Made by a program: the position numbers and the translations under genes. Of a stretch of DNA of 64,000 nt, positions 44,220 to 52,791 are shown piece by piece. Source of the stretch: Methylobacterium phyllostachyos (GTDB lineage Bacteria; Pseudomonadota; Alphaproteobacteria; Rhizobiales; Beijerinckiaceae); assembly GCF_900103445.1 (NCBI RefSeq), contig NZ_FNHS01000013.1, positions 124,001 through 188,000 on the forward strand. Direction: 5' to 3'. How positions within the stretch are numbered: position 1 is the stretch's first letter; every line of letters begins with the position of its first letter. The notes under the pieces were generated by a model, which saw only the letters and a program-made list of their open reading frames with translations, made no database searches and was not told the DNA's origin.

Positions 44220-47200
44220 GTGTACGTCCTCACCGATATCGCCATCTCGAACTGGTATCTGATCCGCCGCGAGCAGATCCGGCTGCGCGGTGCCGCGGCC
44301 CTCGTCGGGCCGACCGGTGCGGGCAAGTCCACGATCTTCGACGCGGTCGGCACGGTGCTGGCCGGCAATAACGCCAGCCGCCTCGCGCTGAATGCCTCGG
44401 CCTCGGGGCGCAGCGCCCGCACGGTGCGCGACTATTGCCTCGGCTGGATCAGCGACCCCGCGGAGGGCGGCCGCCCGACCCGGGAATCCTGCGAGACCGT
44501 GCTGGCCCTGGTGTTCGAGAACCCGGTGTCCGGCCGCGTCGTCACGGTTGGGCTGGCGCTGGCGGCGCGCGCCGTGGAGCCGAAGGAGACCGTGCTGTCG
44601 CGCTTCATCGCGGTCGGGCACCGGTTCGAGATCGCCGATTACGCCCGCACCGCCCCGGGCGGCAGCTACACGGCGCCCTGGAGCGAGATCGCCGGGGATC
44701 TGCGGGCCAAGGCGGCGAGCTTCACCGAGTACCGGACCTCCGGCGAGCGCTTCACGGCCGACGTGCTGGCTACCCTGCGGGAGGGCGCGCCGGCGCCGGA
44801 GCCGCGCCACTTCTTGCGCAGCTTCGCCAACGCCGTGGCGTTCAAGCCGATCTTCGACACCAGTGCCTTCGTGCGCGCCTTCGTGCTGGAGCCGGAGCCC
44901 CTGGACGTGGACCGCGTCCGCCAGTCCATCGCCAACTGGCGCCGCCTGCTGGAGACGATCGCCGAGCTGGAGAGCCGGCTCGCGCGCCTGCGCCGCCTGA
45001 AGGATCGCTACGAGGCCTGGAGCGAGTCGGTGCTCGCGGCGGCGACCCACGAGTTGCGGGCGGCCTCCGCCGAGCTGCGCCGCCGCAGCCTCGACCTCGT
45101 GGCCGTGCGCACGCGCCTGCGCGAGGGAGCCGACGCCCTGCGCATTGCCCGCGAGCGCGTGGCGACCAGCCGCGGCTTCGTGCGCGACATCGACGGGGAG
45201 ATCGCCGAGAAGAAGGCGCTCGCCGCCGCCAGCGCCGCCGAGGGGCGGCTCGCCGCCTCGACCCTCGGTCTGTCCATGCTGGAACGCGATCGGAAGGAGC
45301 TGACCGGGCGGATCGCCGATCTGGTCGGGCTCGTCGGACAGATGGGCAAACTCCAGCCGGTCGCCCCGATCCTGCGGCAGGGTTTTCCGCAGGCAGCGCG
45401 CTTGGCCGAATCCTGCGCCCGGGCCGGGCTGCGTCGGGAATCGCCGCCCGAGGAAATCTTGCGCCCCGAGGGCCCCCTGGCCGAGCTGATCGACGGGCTG
45501 GTTCGGCTGCCCGAGTTCGACGAGGCGCTTGAGCGGGCCGCCGAGGACGCGGCCCTGAAGGCCCGCGCCCAGGAGAGCGAGGCCGAGCGTACCGCGCCCC
45601 GCACCGGCGCCGGCCCGGCGGCGCGCCTCTCCTCCGATACGGTGGCGTTCCGCGGCGAACTGGAGCGGCGGGGCATCGACGCTGTGCCGATCTGCGAGCT
45701 GGCCGAGATCGTCGATCCGACCTGGGGGCCGGCCCTCGAAGGCCTGCTCGGGCGCGCCCGGGAGGCGCTGGTGGTGGCGCCGGATCGGCTCAACGAGGCG
45801 CTCGGCGTGCTCCAGTCGGGCCGCGACCGGTTCCACCGCTGTATCCTGGTCAAGACCACCGACACCGCCAAGCAGCGCGCCCGCCGCTACGATGACGGCC
45901 CGCTCACGGTGATCGAGACCAGCGATCCCCACGCGGAGGCGTTCCTGGGCGTGCGGCTCGGTGGCTACGATTTGGCGAAAGATGACGCCGAGCTCGCCCG
46001 CCTCGCCCGGGCGGTGGCGCCGAGCGGGCGGACCACCGCCGGCATGGCCTATTCGGTGACGCGGAGTGTCGATCTGCTCATGACCCGCGGTCAGCGCGGG
46101 CCGACCGCCGACAGCCGGCGCGTCCATGAGGCTGCGGTCGCGGAGGCGCGGCGCCTGCGCGGTGAGGCGGCGGTGCTGCGCGAGGCTGCCCGCACGGCGG
46201 CCGCGATCCGGGCCCGTATCGCCCGGGGCCTCGACGACATCGATACGCTCCGGGCCGAGCTCGACGGGCTCGACGGACGGCGGCGCACCCTCCAGACCGA
46301 GCGCGAGGGCATCGAGAAGCGCGACACCGCCGGGCTCGCCGCCGAGATCGCCGCGCTGACGACGGAACGGGTCGCCTATCTGCGCGAGCTGTCGGAGGAA
46401 CTCGAACCCAAGCTCGACCGCCTGCTCGCCGACGAGGCCGCGTTGCGCGCTCGGCTGGTGACCATGCGCGAGGCTACCCGTGCCGCCCTCTCGGCGCGGC
46501 GCGCGGCCCTGCGCCAGCTCGTAGGCGGTGATGCAGCCCGGGTCCGCGTCGCCCGCTCCGAGACGTTCGATGTCGAGGTGATCGCCGAAGCCCGGCGCGC
46601 GCTGACCGGCCTCGACGCCAAGGCCGCTGGCTCGCGGGCGACCGCCGAGCGGGGCCTCGCCCGGGAGGCCGCTGAAGCCGCACGGTCGCACGGACGCGTC
46701 GCCGAGCGCGAGCTGGCCGAGGCCTGCGCCGCGTGGCGGGTCGAAAACCCCCTGAACCAGGGCGACGCACCCGCGATCGACGGTTTCGCCTGGGTCCGGC
46801 GGGAATACGAGGCGGTGGAGGGCCACGAGTTGCGGCGCTACCGGGCCCAGGCCGAGCGGGCCGAGGTCGAGATGCGACGCCTGATGACCGAGGATCTGCT
46901 CACCCGCCTCGCCGACCGGTTCGAGCGGGTTCAGGCCCGGCTGGAGGCGCTGAACGAGCGGCTCTCGGCCCGCAGCTTCACGGGCCAGACCTACGCGTTC
47001 GAGGCGGCCGTGGACCGGCGCTACGCCGCGGTTCACGCGTTGGCCACCGAGACCGCCCGCTCGCCCGAGGCCGCGCAGGCGCTGCTCGACGGCGCGGCCG
47101 AGGGCCCGATGGCGGCGGCACTCGCCGAGATCACCGCGCTGATCGCCGGCGAGGAGGATGCGGCGCGGCTCGCGGATTACCGCAATTACTTCGTCTACGA

Positions 47201-47657
47201 GATCGGCATGCGCGACCGGGCGGGCAACCGCACCACCATGTCGGCGCGGGCTTTGCGCGGCTCGGGCGGCGAGGCGCAGGCGCCGTTCTACGTGGCGATC
47301 GCAGCCTCGCTGGCGAGCGCCTATTATCCCGGCGACCGTCCGGGGGACGAGAACCCGGGACTCGGCCTCTGCCTCCTCGACGAGGCCTTCTCCAAGCTCG
47401 ACGTGCGCAACAGCCAGGCGCTGGTCGATCTCTACCGGGCCTGGGGTCTGCAACTTTTGATCGCCGCCCCCGAGGACAAGCGCACGACGCTGACGGAGGT
47501 GATGGACACCATCGTCACCGTTTACAAAAGCCCGGACCTGACTTCGGTCCGGATCGAGGCCGAACACCCGTTGGAGGCGGCCCGTCGGGCGCTGCACGCG
47601 ATCAACCCGGATCAGGTCGGGATCGAGGGGTTTCGGCAGGCGGACGCGGCGGAGTGA
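44220..47657 (+). CDS. jetC: Wadjet/Mks condensin SMC-like ATPase JetC (MksB-like)
   Basis: 1145 residues, GTG start. Walker A is GPTGAGKSTIFDAVG (about 30-37), the ABC signature ALRGSGGEAQAPF (near 1015) and Walker B GLCLLDEAFSKLD (near 1053) are intact. Long Arg/Glu/Ala-rich coiled coils fill the arms (LESRLARLRRLKDRYEAW; ARRLRGEAAVLREAARTAAA), with a hinge region in the middle. The N-terminal block ISNWYLIRREQIRLRG is typical of JetC/MksB. It would extrude DNA loops as the motor of the complex. No ribosome binding site is obvious and it has no upstream partner on the same strand for 2 kb, so expression needs its own promoter within 44077-44219. No jetD follows. Confidence 0.87.
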   Translation: MYVLTDIAISNWYLIRREQIRLRGAAALVGPTGAGKSTIFDAVGTVLAGNNASRLALNASASGRSARTVRDYCLGWISDPAEGGRPTRESCETVLALVFENPVSGRVVTVGLALAARAVEPKETVLSRFIAVGHRFEIADYARTAPGGSYTAPWSEIAGDLRAKAASFTEYRTSGERFTADVLATLREGAPAPEPRHFLRSFANAVAFKPIFDTSAFVRAFVLEPEPLDVDRVRQSIANWRRLLETIAELESRLARLRRLKDRYEAWSESVLAAATHELRAASAELRRRSLDLVAVRTRLREGADALRIARERVATSRGFVRDIDGEIAEKKALAAASAAEGRLAASTLGLSMLERDRKELTGRIADLVGLVGQMGKLQPVAPILRQGFPQAARLAESCARAGLRRESPPEEILRPEGPLAELIDGLVRLPEFDEALERAAEDAALKARAQESEAERTAPRTGAGPAARLSSDTVAFRGELERRGIDAVPICELAEIVDPTWGPALEGLLGRAREALVVAPDRLNEALGVLQSGRDRFHRCILVKTTDTAKQRARRYDDGPLTVIETSDPHAEAFLGVRLGGYDLAKDDAELARLARAVAPSGRTTAGMAYSVTRSVDLLMTRGQRGPTADSRRVHEAAVAEARRLRGEAAVLREAARTAAAIRARIARGLDDIDTLRAELDGLDGRRRTLQTEREGIEKRDTAGLAAEIAALTTERVAYLRELSEELEPKLDRLLADEAALRARLVTMREATRAALSARRAALRQLVGGDAARVRVARSETFDVEVIAEARRALTGLDAKAAGSRATAERGLAREAAEAARSHGRVAERELAEACAAWRVENPLNQGDAPAIDGFAWVRREYEAVEGHELRRYRAQAERAEVEMRRLMTEDLLTRLADRFERVQARLEALNERLSARSFTGQTYAFEAAVDRRYAAVHALATETARSPEAAQALLDGAAEGPMAAALAEITALIAGEEDAARLADYRNYFVYEIGMRDRAGNRTTMSARALRGSGGEAQAPFYVAIAASLASAYYPGDRPGDENPGLGLCLLDEAFSKLDVRNSQALVDLYRAWGLQLLIAAPEDKRTTLTEVMDTIVTVYKSPDLTSVRIEAEHPLEAARRALHAINPDQVGIEGFRQADAAE

Positions 47658-47680
47658 GGGGCGGGACAGCCGCGCCCGCC

Positions 47681-47701
47681 GCGGCCGGGTTACCGGGCCG
47701 C
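47681..47701. terminator. Hairpin between convergent jetC and the MocR gene
   Basis: GCGGCCGGG (47681-47689), loop TTA, CCGGGCCGC (47693-47701): a nine-base stem with one mismatch, in the 90-base gap between two convergent genes. It could serve as a two-way terminator. There is no adjacent T-run. Confidence 0.35.
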
Positions 47702-47747
47702 GCCTTCGGCTGGTGGCGGACGATGGGCGCAGCGCCGCTCGCGCGCC

Positions 47748-49142
47748 TCAGATGTAGCTCGAGGCCAGTGCCGGAGAACCCTCCAGCGCGTGGGCGAGCC
47801 TCTCCAGGCGGTTGGTGATCTGCTGCCGGGTCGAGGGGCCGCCGAGGCAGAGGCGGACCGCCTCCGGGGGCGCGCCCGTCACGCAGAACGGATCGCTGGC
47901 GACCACGCCGAGGCCGGCCGAGCGGCCCTGGCTGGCGAAGGCCGAACGCGTCCAGCCCGCCGGCAGGGTGATCCAGGCGTGGAAGGCGTGCGCATCGGCC
48001 GTGTAGGTCTCGGGCGGGAGCAGCGAAGCCGCGATGCGCTGGCGAGCGGCCGATTCATCGCGCACGAACTGCACGATGGCCTCGGCGGTCCCGTCGTTGA
48101 TCCAGCGCGTCGTCAGCGCCGTCGCGATCGGCGAGGCCATGACGGTCGCGGCCCGCAGGGCGCCGCCGAGCGGCAGGGCCGCCCGGGCGCTCGGGGCGAC
48201 GAGATAGGCGAGGCGCAGGCCCGCGCCCAGGCACTTGGCGAGGCCAGCCACGTAGTAGGTGATCTCGGGGGCGAGTTCCGCGAAACTCGGTGGCGGCGTC
48301 GGGCAGATGCGCGCGTAGGCGTCGTCCTCGATGATCGTCACGGCATACCGGCGCGCCACCGCGATGATGGCTTCACGCCGCGACCGGGACAGGGTCGCGG
48401 TGGTCGGGTTCTGCAGCAGCGGGTTGAGATAGAGCGCCTTCGGAGCGGCCTTGGTGCAGGCCGCCGCGAAGGCGTCGGGATCGATCCCATGTCGATCCAT
48501 CGGCAGGCCGAGGAGGCGCAAGCCCCGGTGCGCCGCCATCGTCCGGATGCCCGGATAGGTGATGCGCTCGGCGCAGATCGTATCCCCCGCCCGGGCGACC
48601 TGGCCCAGCACGCCGAACAGGGCGCTGTGGCCGCCCGGGCAGATCAGCAGGCGCTCGCGCGTCGCGACGATCCCGCGGCCCCTGAGCCAGCGCAGGGCCG
48701 CCTCCTTGTCGTCGTCGGTCCCGCCGAAACCCTGGTAGCGCAGCAGGTTGGCGAGGTCGCCGGACAGCTCCGCGAACGACGTTCGCATGCGCGCCTGCAG
48801 GGCCGGCTGATCGGGCTCGGGCGGCAGGTTCATGGTGAAGTCGACCGGACCGACCCGGCCCGGCCGCGCGGGGCCGGCCGATCGGGCCGACCGCGCCGGA
48901 TCGACCACGAAGGTGCCCTGGCCGACACGCCCCTCGATCAGGCCGCGCTTGTGCGCCTCGACATAGCCACGGGAGACGGTGGTGAAGTTCAGGCCGATCG
49001 CCTCCGCGAGGGCGCGCTGTGTCGGCAGGCGCATGCCGGGGCTGAGGCGCCCCGTCCGGATATCGTCCGCGAGGGCCTCCGCGATCGCCAGATAATGGGG
49101 TTTGCCCCACCGCTTCAGGTCCGGCGTCCAGACACTCGCCAT
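47748..49142 (-). CDS. MocR-type GntR/aminotransferase regulator
   Basis: 464 residues from the ATG at 49142; ATG 49187 and TTG 49217 are alternative starts. An N-terminal GntR winged helix (LAIAEALADDIRTGRLSPGM, RLPTQRALAEAIGLNFTTVS, RGYVEAHKRGLIEGRVGQGT) is joined to a PLP fold-type I aminotransferase domain (LLICPGGHSALFGVLGQVAR, IIEDDAYARI, YVAGLAKCLGAGLRLAY with the Schiff-base Lys). MocR proteins sense PLP or an amine/amino acid and often control a divergent metabolic operon. It diverges from the Nit1C cluster, and CCATACAAG-type repeats lie between, so it is the best candidate regulator. Confidence 0.9.
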   Translation of the reverse strand: MASVWTPDLKRWGKPHYLAIAEALADDIRTGRLSPGMRLPTQRALAEAIGLNFTTVSRGYVEAHKRGLIEGRVGQGTFVVDPARSARSAGPARPGRVGPVDFTMNLPPEPDQPALQARMRTSFAELSGDLANLLRYQGFGGTDDDKEAALRWLRGRGIVATRERLLICPGGHSALFGVLGQVARAGDTICAERITYPGIRTMAAHRGLRLLGLPMDRHGIDPDAFAAACTKAAPKALYLNPLLQNPTTATLSRSRREAIIAVARRYAVTIIEDDAYARICPTPPPSFAELAPEITYYVAGLAKCLGAGLRLAYLVAPSARAALPLGGALRAATVMASPIATALTTRWINDGTAEAIVQFVRDESAARQRIAASLLPPETYTADAHAFHAWITLPAGWTRSAFASQGRSAGLGVVASDPFCVTGAPPEAVRLCLGGPSTRQQITNRLERLAHALEGSPALASSYI

Positions 49143-49228
49143 GCCGGTCCGCCTGTCTGGCCGCCCCTCCTGCTCCGTCGGGTTCATCGGTTCCGCGCCC
49201 AGACCATCAAGATGCAATCATTGCTTGA

Positions 49229-49303
49229 TTGTATGGTCTGCAAGCACCGTACCGCGCCACGATTTACCGAGTTTGCGAGGCTCATCCATACAAGCCATAC
49301 AAG
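49229..49303. promoter_or_regulatory. Candidate MocR operator: tandem CCATACAAG repeat plus an inverted partial copy
   Basis: CCATACAAG occurs twice in tandem at 49286-49294 and 49295-49303; its reverse complement TTGTATGG occurs at 49229-49236. MocR regulators commonly bind direct repeats between themselves and the divergent target operon. The spacing to the sigma-54 promoter (about 165 bases) also suits an upstream activating sequence. The same 9-mer occurs once more, at 56696-56704, before the transporter gene. Confidence 0.6.
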
Positions 49304-49465
49304 GGATGGCGCTCCGACAAGCAAAACATGTGCATGGATCGCGCAAGCAATGATACTTCGCTGAGCGCCTGGGCGAAGATGCTGGTGGTTGGTCACATGG
49401 TATTGATCGGATACTTGTATGCATTGCCGATCGACCCATTGCATGGATCGTTGATCGTGATGAGC

Positions 49466-49480
49466 TGGCACGTCGCTTGC
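49466..49480 (+). promoter_or_regulatory. Sigma-54 (RpoN) promoter before the Nit1C operon
   Basis: TGGCAC (49466-49471), five bases, TTGC (49477-49480): the -24 GG and -12 GC are exactly 10 bases apart, a perfect match to the RpoN consensus. Transcription would start near 49492, about 54 bases before the first gene at 49546. Nitrogen-controlled operons often use this sigma factor. The upstream gap has no gene; the dyad GATC-GAC-CCAT-TGC-ATGG-ATC-GTT-GATC at 49429-49456 is a possible activator site. Confidence 0.72.
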
Positions 49481-49545
49481 CAATACGGGATCTGATCGCA
49501 CGCAGCTTCCTCTGCCGCGGTCCAATCCATCGAGGAGCGTGAGCG

Positions 49546-50028
49546 ATGCCAGCCGTGAACCGCGAACCGCACAAGAAGGGCGACTTCCTGGTCGATTACG
49601 AGGAGAAGGTCTTCGAGGACGTGAAGGCCGAGCCGGGCCAGAAGGCCCTCGTCACCTTCCACACCGTTGCGTTCGAAGGCTCGATCGGCCTCGTCAACCT
49701 GCTCCAGGCCACGCGCCTGCAGCGCAAGGGCTTCGAGACCTCGATCCTGCTCTACGGGCCAGGGATCACGCTCGGCGTCCAGCGCGGTTTTCCGCGGCTC
49801 GGCGACGAGGCCTTTCCGGGACACCTCAACTTCAACAACCAGCTCGAGAAGTTCATGGCCGAGGGCGGCAAGGTCTATGCCTGCCGGTTCTCGACCCAGG
49901 CCCTCTACGGCCACGGCGAGGCGGCCTTCATCGAGGGCATCCGCATGATCAACCCCCTCGACGTGCTTGACTGCATCCTCCTGCACAAGCGCGACAACGC
50001 GGTGATCATCGACACCTGGACCGTCTGA
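49546..50028 (+). CDS. nitB: Sll0783/MSMEG_0572-family nitrogen-starvation protein (NitB)
   Basis: 160 residues. The sequence ([60 protein letters not shown]) matches the family represented by Synechocystis Sll0783, which is induced on nitrogen starvation and needed for poly-hydroxybutyrate formation there. It resembles a DsrE/F-like alpha/beta fold. It lies immediately upstream of the nitrilase in all Nit1C clusters. The biochemical role is unknown. The ATG at 49546 is preceded by GGAGCGTGAGCG. First gene of the operon behind the sigma-54 promoter. Confidence 0.88.
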   Translation: MPAVNREPHKKGDFLVDYEEKVFEDVKAEPGQKALVTFHTVAFEGSIGLVNLLQATRLQRKGFETSILLYGPGITLGVQRGFPRLGDEAFPGHLNFNNQLEKFMAEGGKVYACRFSTQALYGHGEAAFIEGIRMINPLDVLDCILLHKRDNAVIIDTWTV

Positions 50029-50106
50029 AGCTCCTGGACCGTCCGACGCCCGCACCCCGGCGGCCGCGCGACGCGCGCAGCCGCTGGCTCAGCCGGAGGA
50101 TCATCC

Positions 50107-51195
50107 ATGTCAGAGAGCCGGCCAGAAACCCGGATCGTGCGGGCGGCCGCCATCCAGATCGCGCCCGACTTCGACCGGCCGGAGGGCACCCTGGAGCGCG
50201 TGCTCAACGCCGTCGATGAGGCCGCCGCCAAGGGCGCGCGCTTCCTGGTCTTCCCCGAGACCTTCGTGCCCTACTACCCCTACTTCTCCTTCGTCCTGCC
50301 GCCGGCACTGCAGGGCGCGGAGCACCTGAAGCTCTACGAGCGCGCGGTGGCGGTGCCGGGGCCGGTGACGCAGGCGGTCTCGGCCGCCGCGCGCCGCCAC
50401 GGCGCCGTGATCGTGCTCGGCGTCAACGAGCGCGACCACGGCTCGCTCTACAATGCTCAGTTGATCTTCGACGCGGACGGGGCGCTGAAGCTCAAGCGCC
50501 GCAAGATCACCCCGACCTACCACGAGCGCATGATCTGGGGTCAGGGCGACGGCGCGGGCCTTACCGTGGTCGAGACCGCCGTCGGCCGGGTCGGGGCGCT
50601 CGCGTGTTGGGAGCACTACAACCCGCTCGCCCGCTACGCCCTCATGGCGCGCCACGAGGAGATCCACGCCGCGCAATTCCCGGGCTCGCTGGTCGGCCAG
50701 ATCTTCGCCGACCAGATGGAGGTGACGATCCGCCACCATGCCCTGGAGGCGGCCTGCTTCGTGGTCAACGCCACCGGTTGGCTCACCGACGAACAGGTCG
50801 CGCAGGTCTGCCCGGACGAGCGCCTGCGTGGCGCCTGCCGGGGCGGCAACTGCACCGCCATCGTCTCGCCCGAGGGCAAGCACCTCGCCGAACCGCTCGG
50901 CCCCGGCGAGGGCATCCTGATCGCCGACATGGACCTCGCGCTGGTGACCAAGCGCAAGCGGATGATGGATTCGGTCGGCCACTACGCCCGACCCGAACTC
51001 CTGAGCCTCCTCCACGACGACCGCCCGGCCGCGTTCGTGCATCAGCCGGCCGGCGCGCAGCCCGCCCCCCGGAGCCTGGACCATGAGCAGCAGCCCGTTC
51101 CTCACGAGCCCGCCCCCCGTCCCGCCGGCCGCGACGGGTCTGATCGGGATGCCGACGGAGCGCCTGATCAACGCGTTGCAATCCTACGGCGTTAG
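50107..51195 (+). CDS. nitC: Nitrilase, Nit1 subfamily (NitC)
   Basis: 362 residues with the Cys-Glu-Lys triad of the nitrilase superfamily: E51 ([15 protein letters not shown]), K133 ([14 protein letters not shown]) and C167 ([18 protein letters not shown]). Subfamily 1 nitrilases hydrolyse nitriles to acids and ammonia. In cyanotrophic Pseudomonas the Nit1C nitrilase cluster is required for growth on cyanide. The last roughly 30 residues (after [14 protein letters not shown]) are Pro/Asp-rich and read through the start of nitD, an overlap of 113 bases; this tail looks additional to the family. Cytosolic. Confidence 0.93.
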   Translation: MSESRPETRIVRAAAIQIAPDFDRPEGTLERVLNAVDEAAAKGARFLVFPETFVPYYPYFSFVLPPALQGAEHLKLYERAVAVPGPVTQAVSAAARRHGAVIVLGVNERDHGSLYNAQLIFDADGALKLKRRKITPTYHERMIWGQGDGAGLTVVETAVGRVGALACWEHYNPLARYALMARHEEIHAAQFPGSLVGQIFADQMEVTIRHHALEAACFVVNATGWLTDEQVAQVCPDERLRGACRGGNCTAIVSPEGKHLAEPLGPGEGILIADMDLALVTKRKRMMDSVGHYARPELLSLLHDDRPAAFVHQPAGAQPAPRSLDHEQQPVPHEPAPRPAGRDGSDRDADGAPDQRVAILRR

Positions 51196-52249
51196 GCTGG
51201 CCGACAGCCGCGCCGGGGCGCCGAGTCGCCGCGGCGGCGCCGGCCCGTCGGACCATAAGGCCATGACCATCGCGGGCCGCACCGTGATGGTCCCGGTCCA
51301 TACCGAGACCGCCTTCGACTCGCCCTTCCTCGTGCGCCGGCCGGATGCGGACGGGGTCGCGGTGATCGAGCACGAGGGCGTCGTGATCGGGCGCGCCACC
51401 TTCCCGGGCAAGCCCCGCTTCTACGGGCTCTCGACCTTCGACGGGGTGCCCTATTCCAAGATCGCCGTGCTGCACGGGCGCGACGTCCTCGCCACAACGG
51501 TGCTGCAGACCTGCATCCGTTACGCGAGCCGCACCAAGACCTGCCAGTTCTGCTCCATCGGCCAGTCGCTCGCCGCCGGACGGACCATCGCCCACAAGAG
51601 CCCCGCTCAGCTCGCCGAGGTCGCCCGCGCCGCCGTGCTGCTCGATGGCGTGAAGCACATGGTGATGACCACCGGCACGCCGAACGCCACCGATCGGGGC
51701 GCCGCGGTTTTGTGCGACAGCGCCTTCGCGGTGAGGGAGGCCGTCGACCTGCCGATCCAGGCCCAGTGCGAGCCCCCCGACGACGATCGCTGGTTCGAGC
51801 GGATGAAGGCCTCGGGCATCGACGCGCTGGGCCTGCATCTCGAGGCCGTCACCCCAGAGGTCCGGGCGCGCATCATGCCCGGCAAGGCGAGCGTGCCCCT
51901 GGAGCGCTATTTCGAGGCCTTCGCGGCGGCCGTGCCGGTCTTCGGGCGCGGCCAGGTCTCGACCTACATCCTCGCCGGCCTCGGCGACGCGCCGGGGGCG
52001 ATCCTGGCGATGGCCGAGCGCCTGATCGGGATGGGCGTCTATCCCTTCGTGGTGCCGTTCGTCCCGATCTCCGGCACGCCGCTGGAGAGCCACCCGGCCC
52101 CCGGCGCGGACTTCATGCACGCGATCCTGCAGCCGCTTGCCGCCCTGCTGGGCGCCGCGAACCTGCGCTCCACCGACATCAAGGCCGGTTGTGGACGCTG
52201 CGGCGCCTGCTCGGCGCTGTCCACCTACGAGCGTGTGGGGGCGGCCTGA
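51083..52249 (+). CDS. nitD: Radical SAM protein, MSMEG_0568 family (NitD)
   Basis: 388 residues from the ATG at 51083, preceded by GGAG at 8-base spacing; ATG 51149 is an alternative. The cluster motif is C144-x9-C154-x2-C157 (in [17 protein letters not shown]), longer than the standard Cx3Cx2C. A second cysteine set closes the protein, C370-x2-C373-x2-C376 ([11 protein letters not shown]), probably an auxiliary iron-sulfur cluster. [33 protein letters not shown] and [19 protein letters not shown] follow the family. The reaction is unknown; always found with the Nit1 nitrilase. Confidence 0.87.
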   Translation: MSSSPFLTSPPPVPPAATGLIGMPTERLINALQSYGVRLADSRAGAPSRRGGAGPSDHKAMTIAGRTVMVPVHTETAFDSPFLVRRPDADGVAVIEHEGVVIGRATFPGKPRFYGLSTFDGVPYSKIAVLHGRDVLATTVLQTCIRYASRTKTCQFCSIGQSLAAGRTIAHKSPAQLAEVARAAVLLDGVKHMVMTTGTPNATDRGAAVLCDSAFAVREAVDLPIQAQCEPPDDDRWFERMKASGIDALGLHLEAVTPEVRARIMPGKASVPLERYFEAFAAAVPVFGRGQVSTYILAGLGDAPGAILAMAERLIGMGVYPFVVPFVPISGTPLESHPAPGADFMHAILQPLAALLGAANLRSTDIKAGCGRCGACSALSTYERVGAA

Positions 52250-52791
52250 TGTTCGACCCCGTTCCGCCCTATTGGCCGAGCCACTTCCGCGTCAAATTCG
52301 CGATCGCGCCGTGGGAGCGGCGCGCCTGCGCTGCCCTGCGCCGCCAGGTCTTCTGCGCCGAGCAGGGCCTCTTCGTCGATGACGACCGGGATGCCGTCGA
52401 CGCTCACGCTATCCCGGTCTGCGCGCTCTCGACGCTGGGCGGCGACACCGATGCCGTGGTCGGCACCGTCCGCATTCACGAAATCCCGGAGCGTCCAGGC
52501 GAATGGTGGGGCTCGCGCCTGGCCGTCGCCAAGCCGTTCCGCAGTGCCGCCGCGCTCGGCACCGGGCTCATCCGCGTCGCGGTCGCCGCGGCACATGCGC
52601 GGGGCTGCACCTGCTTCCGCGCGCATGTGCAGGAGGCGAACGCCCCGCTGTTCGAGTCCCTCCACTGGACGAGCCTCGCCGCGCTCGATCTGCACGGACG
52701 GCCCCACCGCCTGATGCAGGCAGACCTCGCGGCCTACCCGCCGATGCACGATCCCGAGCACGGCCTCGTCACCTTCCGCAGGGCCGCGTGA
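52249..52791 (+). CDS. nitE: GNAT acetyltransferase, MSMEG_0567/Sll0786 family (NitE)
   Basis: 180 residues. The start ATG overlaps the nitD stop (TGATG). A GNAT fold is seen: KFAIAPWERRACAALRRQVF, TDAVVGTVRIHEIPERPGEW, and the acetyl-CoA site region AVAKPFRSAAALGTGLIRVA, followed by GCTCFRAHVQEANAPLFESL. In some bacteria this domain is fused to the next protein (a PurM-like domain); here they are separate genes. The substrate is unknown, presumably an intermediate of the Nit1C pathway. Confidence 0.87.
   Translation: MFDPVPPYWPSHFRVKFAIAPWERRACAALRRQVFCAEQGLFVDDDRDAVDAHAIPVCALSTLGGDTDAVVGTVRIHEIPERPGEWWGSRLAVAKPFRSAAALGTGLIRVAVAAAHARGCTCFRAHVQEANAPLFESLHWTSLAALDLHGRPHRLMQADLAAYPPMHDPEHGLVTFRRAA

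Noticed and set aside
44073-47597. 1174-codon minus-strand frame opposite jetC
   Set aside because: Composition is Gly/Arg/Gln/Asp-rich without motifs, while the opposite strand encodes intact Walker A, signature and Walker B motifs.
47658-49142. Possible jetD nuclease downstream of jetC
   Set aside because: Only 90 bases separate jetC from the convergent MocR gene, and neither strand there encodes a TOPRIM-like (DUF2220/DUF3322) protein.
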